Assembly: GCF_000312445.1 (NCBI RefSeq)
Contig: NZ_HE997182.1
Coordinates: forward strand, 432,689 to 496,688
From: Phocaeicola abscessus CCUG 55929
Lineage (GTDB): Bacteria; Bacteroidota; Bacteroidia; Bacteroidales; Bacteroidaceae
DNA length: 64,000 nt
Direction of reading: 5' to 3'
The notes beneath the pieces are model-generated. The model did no database searches, was not told the origin of the DNA, and saw nothing but the letters and a program-made list of their open reading frames with translations. Of this stretch, positions 58,727 through 64,000 are shown piece after piece (position 1 is the first letter of the stretch; each line of letters opens with the position of its first letter). The translations under genes and the position numbers were made by a program.

Positions 58727-60427
58727 ATGCAACGAAGAAATTTTATCAAATCTTCAGGATGGATTGCCGGAACGGCATTGGCATCCTCACTGTCGGCATG
58801 GGCCCGACCTGTCCGGCTCGTTCCGGGGGGTAAGCGCGGCAGCGACCGCTTGCAAACGCCCGAATGGATCACCCGCTTTGCGGAACTTAAAACGCAAGTA
58901 ATGGAAAAACGCAGACAAGCGGCAGGAATGTCGATTCAACCAGTTCGGAAGAAAGTCGGGGAGCAGGCATCTGCTTTTTCGATCGACCTGCACGGTGTGG
59001 AAACGCTCTTCCTGTCGGCTGTGCGCGGCGACCAGAGTGGGCAATGGGATTATGCCGTCTGGGGAAATGCCCGGCTGATCGCCCCCGGGGGGAAGAGCGT
59101 CTGGTTGGACGAGGTTCCGTTTGAATACGAACGGACGGGACATGACAGCGTTCCTCGGATGCGAGTAAACGATAGCGGCGAACCCATCCGTATTGCCGGG
59201 AAGGTTTATGAGCGCGGCGTTTTCTGTTTTGCCGACTCGATGCTGGCGTATCCGATACGCGGGAAATATGAACGTTTCGAGGCGGAGATCGGCGTGGAGG
59301 ATCATGCTCAGAAAAAGGGCGCTGTCTTTTTCAGTGCCTCGAATGTCGATGCCGCTCTTCTCGCAAAAGCGTTTTACCGACAGTATCCGGAACAAGCCGG
59401 CGCTTTATATGCCGCTTCGATGGCTGTGGGGAAAAATATGGAGACATTGTTGCTGATGCCGGATGCATCGATAGAGCGCGCCCTGGTGAAGATGTTGCTG
59501 GGAAAACTGAAAGGAGAGATAGCGGAATACCGGACACAATTAGAAAGTGCGGAAGCCGAAACCGGTTTGAAAAACCGACTGGTGGTTTATCTTACCTTGT
59601 TCGAGCAGCTGCACGAAGCCTATCTGATGCAACGGACGCGGGAGTCGAAATTTTCGTTTGCTTTCCTGACCGATGTGCACTTGTATGAGAATAATGCCCG
59701 GGGCAGCGCCGACGGTTTCAGACGAGCGCTGGAACAGGTGAAGCTGAGGGACGTGGATTTCCTCCTGTTCGGCGGCGATAATGCGCCCGTAGATCATTAC
59801 CGGCCGGGCGACGAACGGGCGGAAGCGTTGATGAAAACGTTCAAGGACATGGTCGACGGAAACGGGCAAAAAGCTTATTATATGGCTGGCAATCACGATC
59901 TGGTGTTTACGGACGGCTCGCTGGATGTGCAAAGCCTCCGTACGTATGAGAAAGTTTTCGGTCCCGCCTATTACTCGTTTACCCATAAAGGTGTGCATTT
60001 TATCGTGCTCAACAGCAATGAACAGGACGGGAAAGGAGAGTATCGCTTGGGCGAAGGGCAGATCGCATGGCTGAGAAAAGACCTGAAGGCTGTCGGAACC
60101 GACGTGCCCATCGTCCTCGCCATGCATGTCCCGATGCTTTCGCTCTATTATCCGGCCATCGAAGGACGTTATGTGACGAGCGACGGCATGTTTTCGAATT
60201 ATAAGGAGGTGTGGGATATGCTTCGCGACTACCGGGTAGAGCTCGTCCTGCAGGGGCATCAGCATGTGTATGAGGAAATATATACCCGAAAGACGCAATT
60301 CGTCACCGGTGGGGCTATCTGCGACAATTGGTGGTTGGAGGGCGGTTTTGGCGATACTTTCAGCGGTTACCTGATGGTGTATGTCGATCGCGATGACCGT
60401 ATTACGTGGGAATATGTCTGTTTTTAA
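58727..60427 (+). CDS. Metallophosphoesterase with NPCBM domain
   Basis: 566 aa. Tat-like signal (MQRRNFIKSSG). Residues ~90-205 form an NPCBM domain, a sugar-binding module of secreted glycosidases (VRGDQSGQWDYAVWGNARLI, RIAGKVYERGVFCFADS). The C-terminal half is a calcineurin-like phosphoesterase with FLTDVHL, GGDNAP, AGNHD, AMHVP and GHQH. A combined carbohydrate-binding phosphoesterase is unusual. It could remove phosphate from a glycan; that is inference. Confidence 0.88.
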   Translation: MQRRNFIKSSGWIAGTALASSLSAWARPVRLVPGGKRGSDRLQTPEWITRFAELKTQVMEKRRQAAGMSIQPVRKKVGEQASAFSIDLHGVETLFLSAVRGDQSGQWDYAVWGNARLIAPGGKSVWLDEVPFEYERTGHDSVPRMRVNDSGEPIRIAGKVYERGVFCFADSMLAYPIRGKYERFEAEIGVEDHAQKKGAVFFSASNVDAALLAKAFYRQYPEQAGALYAASMAVGKNMETLLLMPDASIERALVKMLLGKLKGEIAEYRTQLESAEAETGLKNRLVVYLTLFEQLHEAYLMQRTRESKFSFAFLTDVHLYENNARGSADGFRRALEQVKLRDVDFLLFGGDNAPVDHYRPGDERAEALMKTFKDMVDGNGQKAYYMAGNHDLVFTDGSLDVQSLRTYEKVFGPAYYSFTHKGVHFIVLNSNEQDGKGEYRLGEGQIAWLRKDLKAVGTDVPIVLAMHVPMLSLYYPAIEGRYVTSDGMFSNYKEVWDMLRDYRVELVLQGHQHVYEEIYTRKTQFVTGGAICDNWWLEGGFGDTFSGYLMVYVDRDDRITWEYVCF

Positions 60428-60438
60428 TCTCGATCACA

Positions 60439-63400
60439 ATGAATAGGTCCCCAATCAAACAACTCTCTCTGATTGTCGTAGTCGCGTTTCTTAGCTGTTC
60501 CGCCTGCTGTTCTTCCACTGTTTTTCCCAATGGAGAGAGTGCTTATCTTTCCTGCGCTCCCGACGGCATTCCGTTTGTTGTTGCCGACAGCGCCTGGGCG
60601 GTAGATAAGTTGGGGAATCACCGGGCGGTAGTGTCCGTTTCGTCTCATAATGGAAATGCGGTGGTTGCGGTGCTTCCGTGGCGGCGCTCGGATTTGAACC
60701 CGGCGCGGAAGCGAATTGTGGTGTACGATGCGGCTACGGGTTTGTCTGTGCGGAATGTCAAGACTTACCGGGTTTCGGCCGAAAAGGGCGTGGTTGTTTT
60801 CCAACCGGCCGAAAAGGGTGGAATCTATCATATCTATTATCTTCCGTACGTTTTCAGGAGAGGATACGGTTCAGGACGATGGGATTCCAGGCCTTGGGAA
60901 GATTACGTACCTGCCTCGGGAAATAACAACTATTTCGAAAAAAATAGTGATACACCAGTGCCTCTTACCAGTGACAGGGCGAATATTCCTGCGCAAACGG
61001 CCGATACTAAGTGGCTGGCTTCCCTACCGGCGGATCCCGAAGCACTTGAGAAGGCGTCGGTTTTGCGTTTTGAAAGTCGGCTCCGCTTCGATTTTCCTAC
61101 GCCGATGGGATTGATTGCCACCCGGGAGGAGACGAAAGATCTTCTCGCGCAACACCCCGAAAATCCGATTCTTTTTACCGAAGACCGTGCCTATCCCATC
61201 CGTCTGACGGATCGGATTCCCGTCCGTTGGATTGAAAACGGTCCCTCCGATACTTTCGAAGGCTCGGCGATGCGGAATGAATATTATGTCTGGCAAATAG
61301 GACTGTGGTCTCCCCGGGAAAAAACGACAAATGTGAGATTGACATTCTCCGACCTGATCGGCAAAAACGGAAGAATTGCCGCAAGTGAGATCACCTGTTT
61401 CAACCAGGAAGGTATCAATTGGGACGGCAATCCGCTCGAGTTTCGGATAGATGTGCAGAAAGGCAAGGTTCAGGCGCTCTGGTGCGGCGTGCAAATTCCT
61501 GACATGGCGCACCCCGGGAAATATAAGGGACGGGTTACGCTTACGGCGGACGGTATTCGGGAACGAATTCTCGATGTGACGATTCGGGTGCAGAAGGAAA
61601 GACTGAAAGACAGGGGAGAAGGAGAATTGTGGCGCCATGCGCGGTTGGCGTGGCTGAACTCCACGATCGGCATCGATGACGAACCGGTTGCTCCTTATCA
61701 AGCCATGGAGGTGGACTCGGAGAGGATACGGGCGACCGGGAAAACGCTGCTTCTTCAAGGCAACGGCCTTCCTCAGGCGATCGCCGTCAACGGCAAGGAA
61801 ATTCTCGAGAAACCGGTCCGCTTTGTGGTAGAGACGCAAGGGGGCGACGTGACCTTCGACGCTTGCGGAGCAGCGCCTGAAAAGATTGCCGACGGATTGG
61901 CGATATGGCATACTTCCTCCAGGCAGCAAAGAATCCGTTTCGAGTGCGAAGGGCGCATGGAGTTCGACGGTTATATCCGCTACAAGATGAATGTTTCCTC
62001 TTTTGAACCAATTGCCGTTAAAGATATTCGGCTCCTTTGCGATTATACCCCACAGGCTTCGGAATATTTCATCGGGATCGGATATGAAAAATATAAGGGC
62101 GGTTTCCGTCCCGCCTGCTACAAGTGGAATTGGAACGGGCCTTGGGACAGTTTCTGGACAGGCGGAACCGATGCGGGCTTGCACCTCGAATTTCTCGGGG
62201 GGAGTTATCACGGCCCCTTGTTGGAAGACTATAAGCCGGCGCCTCCGAGAGCATGGTCGAACGGAGGCAAAGGATCGGTAGCTATCTTCGGAGCAAGGGG
62301 TAAACCGGCGCAAGCGGTTGCTGCAACGGGAAGTACAACTTTATCGCCCGAGCCCGAAACGTTCGAATTTGCCCTGATGATCACGCCCGTGAAACCGGTC
62401 AATACGTGGAAACATTTTTCGAAAAGATATTCGCACGGCAGCACGGGGATGGAAGAAGCGGCCATACAGGGAGCGAATGTTCAGAACCTGCATCATGCCA
62501 CTCGACTGAATCCGGTCATTAATTATCCCTTTATCGTTCAGCAGCCGCTGATCGATTATATTCGCGAACAACACCGACACGACCGGAAAGTGAAACTCTA
62601 CTATACCGTTCGTGAATTGTCGAACTTTGCCGCCGAAATATTCGCCCTGAAAAGTTTGAATCACGAGATTTTCCCTTCCGGATGGGGACACGGACTTCCC
62701 TGGCTTTGCGAGCATTTGACGGACGATTACAAGTTGGCCTGGTTCACCGAGATCGACGGCGATCAGTACGATGCTTCTCTCGTGGTAAACGGCTTTTCGA
62801 GGTGGATCAACTATTATTTGGAAGGATTGCGGTGGATGTTTCAGAACTACGAAATCGACGGCGTTTATCTGGACGATGTAGCTTACGACCGTCCCGTATT
62901 GAAACGGATGCGGAAAATCATGGAACAATACCGCCCCGGTTCGCTGATCGATCTGCATTCGCACGAACAGTATTCCATGGGGCCGGCCAATCAGTATATG
63001 GGCTTTTTCCCCTATATCGACCGCCTCTGGTTCGGCGAGGGATTCGATTATGAAAAGAAAAGGCCGGACGAGTGGCTGATCACTTTCTCTGGAATACCTT
63101 TCGGCTTGATGAGTGAAATGATCGAACGCGTGAATCCGTGGCTGGGGATGGTGTACGGAGCTACCGGACGTTACGGGTATGAAGAGAAATATTCTCCTGC
63201 GCCGGTATGGGCGCTGTGGCAATCTTTCGGAATAGAAGAGGCCGAAATGAAAGGATATTGGGTGAAGGATTGTCCTGTGAAAACATCGCATCCCCTTGTG
63301 AAGGCGACGGCTTATCTCAAACCGGGAGAGGGATTGATCTCCGTAGGCAATTTCGATAGCCGGAAGCAATCGGTGAAATTGACGTTCGATTGGGATACAC

Positions 63401-63531
63401 TCGGCATTTCTCCCGAGACGGCGGTATTGATAGCACCCGAAATAGAGGGTTTTCAGCCCGCTGCCACCTTTAGGCTTCGTGAATCGATTCCTATCGAGGC
63501 GAAAAAAGGATGGTTGTTGATCGTAAAATAA
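60439..63531 (+). CDS. Large glycoside-hydrolase-like lipoprotein (GH123-related, DUF6067-like)
   Basis: 1030 aa from MNRSPIKQ. A lipoprotein-like signal (FLSCSAC) is followed by beta-rich domains (~1-520), then a long central part and a C-terminal barrel-like region with YYLEGLRWMFQNYEIDG and VYLDDVAYDRPVLKRM. It resembles putative glycosidases of Bacteroidetes with a GH123-like N-terminal module. Acidic residues D, E in FTEIDGDQYD and YLDDVAYD may be catalytic. Family assignment is uncertain. It follows the metallophosphoesterase by 11 bp, so probably co-transcribed. Confidence 0.78.
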   Translation: MNRSPIKQLSLIVVVAFLSCSACCSSTVFPNGESAYLSCAPDGIPFVVADSAWAVDKLGNHRAVVSVSSHNGNAVVAVLPWRRSDLNPARKRIVVYDAATGLSVRNVKTYRVSAEKGVVVFQPAEKGGIYHIYYLPYVFRRGYGSGRWDSRPWEDYVPASGNNNYFEKNSDTPVPLTSDRANIPAQTADTKWLASLPADPEALEKASVLRFESRLRFDFPTPMGLIATREETKDLLAQHPENPILFTEDRAYPIRLTDRIPVRWIENGPSDTFEGSAMRNEYYVWQIGLWSPREKTTNVRLTFSDLIGKNGRIAASEITCFNQEGINWDGNPLEFRIDVQKGKVQALWCGVQIPDMAHPGKYKGRVTLTADGIRERILDVTIRVQKERLKDRGEGELWRHARLAWLNSTIGIDDEPVAPYQAMEVDSERIRATGKTLLLQGNGLPQAIAVNGKEILEKPVRFVVETQGGDVTFDACGAAPEKIADGLAIWHTSSRQQRIRFECEGRMEFDGYIRYKMNVSSFEPIAVKDIRLLCDYTPQASEYFIGIGYEKYKGGFRPACYKWNWNGPWDSFWTGGTDAGLHLEFLGGSYHGPLLEDYKPAPPRAWSNGGKGSVAIFGARGKPAQAVAATGSTTLSPEPETFEFALMITPVKPVNTWKHFSKRYSHGSTGMEEAAIQGANVQNLHHATRLNPVINYPFIVQQPLIDYIREQHRHDRKVKLYYTVRELSNFAAEIFALKSLNHEIFPSGWGHGLPWLCEHLTDDYKLAWFTEIDGDQYDASLVVNGFSRWINYYLEGLRWMFQNYEIDGVYLDDVAYDRPVLKRMRKIMEQYRPGSLIDLHSHEQYSMGPANQYMGFFPYIDRLWFGEGFDYEKKRPDEWLITFSGIPFGLMSEMIERVNPWLGMVYGATGRYGYEEKYSPAPVWALWQSFGIEEAEMKGYWVKDCPVKTSHPLVKATAYLKPGEGLISVGNFDSRKQSVKLTFDWDTLGISPETAVLIAPEIEGFQPAATFRLRESIPIEAKKGWLLIVK

Positions 63532-63544
63532 TACGGATATATCT

Positions 63545-64000
63545 ATGACGATGAAAAATGAATACAACAAAATGTCGCGCAGAAGTTTTTTGACTTCTTC
63601 TGCAGCATTGACAGGTACTGCCCTGTGGGGACAAATCGCGCGCGCCGATGTCGGCACCGTCCTTCTCCCCGATTCTCGGGGAATACCGCCAGCCAAACCG
63701 GTGGACCCCGTAAAGAAGAAACGCCTCGCCATGGTCGGGCTGGGAAACCGCGGCGCAGGTACTTGGGGACGCGACGTGGCGAACAAGTATTTGGATTATG
63801 TGGAGTTCGTGGGCATCTGCGATATCAATGCCGGCAGGATGCAAACCTGGCAGGACTATGTGGGCCTGACCTGTCCCACGTATTCCGATTTCGAAAAGAT
63901 GATGCAGGAAACCAAGCCCGACATGCTGATCGTCTGTACGGTGGATGCGACGCACGATTATTTTATCGTACGGGGAATGGAACTGGGCGCCGACGTCATC
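63545..64000 (+). CDS. Gfo/Idh/MocA-family oxidoreductase, partial (runs off the end)
   Basis: 152 codons are present; no stop before the window end. A Tat-like signal MSRRSFLTSSAAL is followed by the NAD(P)-binding Rossmann fold LAMVGLGNRGAGTWGRDV. GICDINAGRMQTW, FEKMMQETKPDMLIVCT and ATHDYF follow, typical of the Gfo/Idh/MocA family. It probably acts on a sugar in the periplasm; exported members are common in Bacteroidetes. It follows the glycosidase-like gene by 13 bp. Confidence 0.9.
   Translation, partial: MTMKNEYNKMSRRSFLTSSAALTGTALWGQIARADVGTVLLPDSRGIPPAKPVDPVKKKRLAMVGLGNRGAGTWGRDVANKYLDYVEFVGICDINAGRMQTWQDYVGLTCPTYSDFEKMMQETKPDMLIVCTVDATHDYFIVRGMELGADVI

Overview
The window reads as a chromosomal piece of a Bacteroidota genome, most likely order Bacteroidales. 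Tannerella/Parabacteroides relatives are my best guess; this rests on gene content and layout, not on a database match. The indications are two SusC/SusD-type outer-membrane pairs, FecR plus an ECF sigma factor, DUF4271, DUF3098 and DUF4294 proteins, and -7 elements of the Bacteroidetes type (TAnnTTTG).

Layout. (1) 1-14.6 kb is housekeeping: ychF, mutS, a tRNA-Gln, a tricorn-like protease, a small XRE-regulator/membrane-protein pair, and a minus-strand run metK-DUF4271-hemD-rnpA-yidD-tatD followed by tyrS. A SAM-II-like riboswitch lies at the head of the metK run. (2) 14.8-15.3 kb is an 11-copy, 42-bp tandem repeat. (3) 15.3-20.5 kb is a tight minus-strand operon (methyltransferase, ftsX, DUF3098, uppP, truB, queA, folK). 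miaB is beside it, followed by a compact promoter/terminator unit that may be a small RNA or attenuator. (4) 22.3-35.7 kb holds leuS, a YitT-type membrane protein, a purine NTP pyrophosphatase, a macro-like protein, a GH123-like secreted glycosidase, a SpoU methyltransferase, a DUF4294 protein, a helix-hairpin-helix/beta-barrel protein, a propeller lipoprotein and a glycosyltransferase.

(5) 35.7-41.8 kb holds dispersed repeats and a SusC/SusD pair. A run of 12 G lies in the SusC signal-peptide region and puts the natural ATG out of frame with the receptor, which suggests slipped-strand phase variation captured in the OFF state. (6) 42.1-50.4 kb is a plus-strand cassette for iron/heme and c-type cytochromes: porin, imelysin lipoprotein, di-heme oxidoreductase, second porin, mono-heme lipoprotein and a ResB/CcsA-like cytochrome c maturation protein. 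A good promoter and an inverted repeat precede it. (7) 50.5-64 kb is a trans-envelope signalling and nutrient uptake locus: FecR, a TonB receptor with an STN domain, a SusD-like lipoprotein, a phosphodiesterase, an ECF sigma factor placed downstream, an NPCBM-metallophosphoesterase, a very large glycosidase-like lipoprotein and a Gfo/Idh/MocA oxidoreductase cut by the window end.

The observations most worth following are the poly-G switch, the SAM-II-like element heading a metK-rnpA operon, the 42-bp array, the dispersed intergenic repeat family, the small transcription unit near 22.2 kb, and the six-gene iron/cytochrome cassette.
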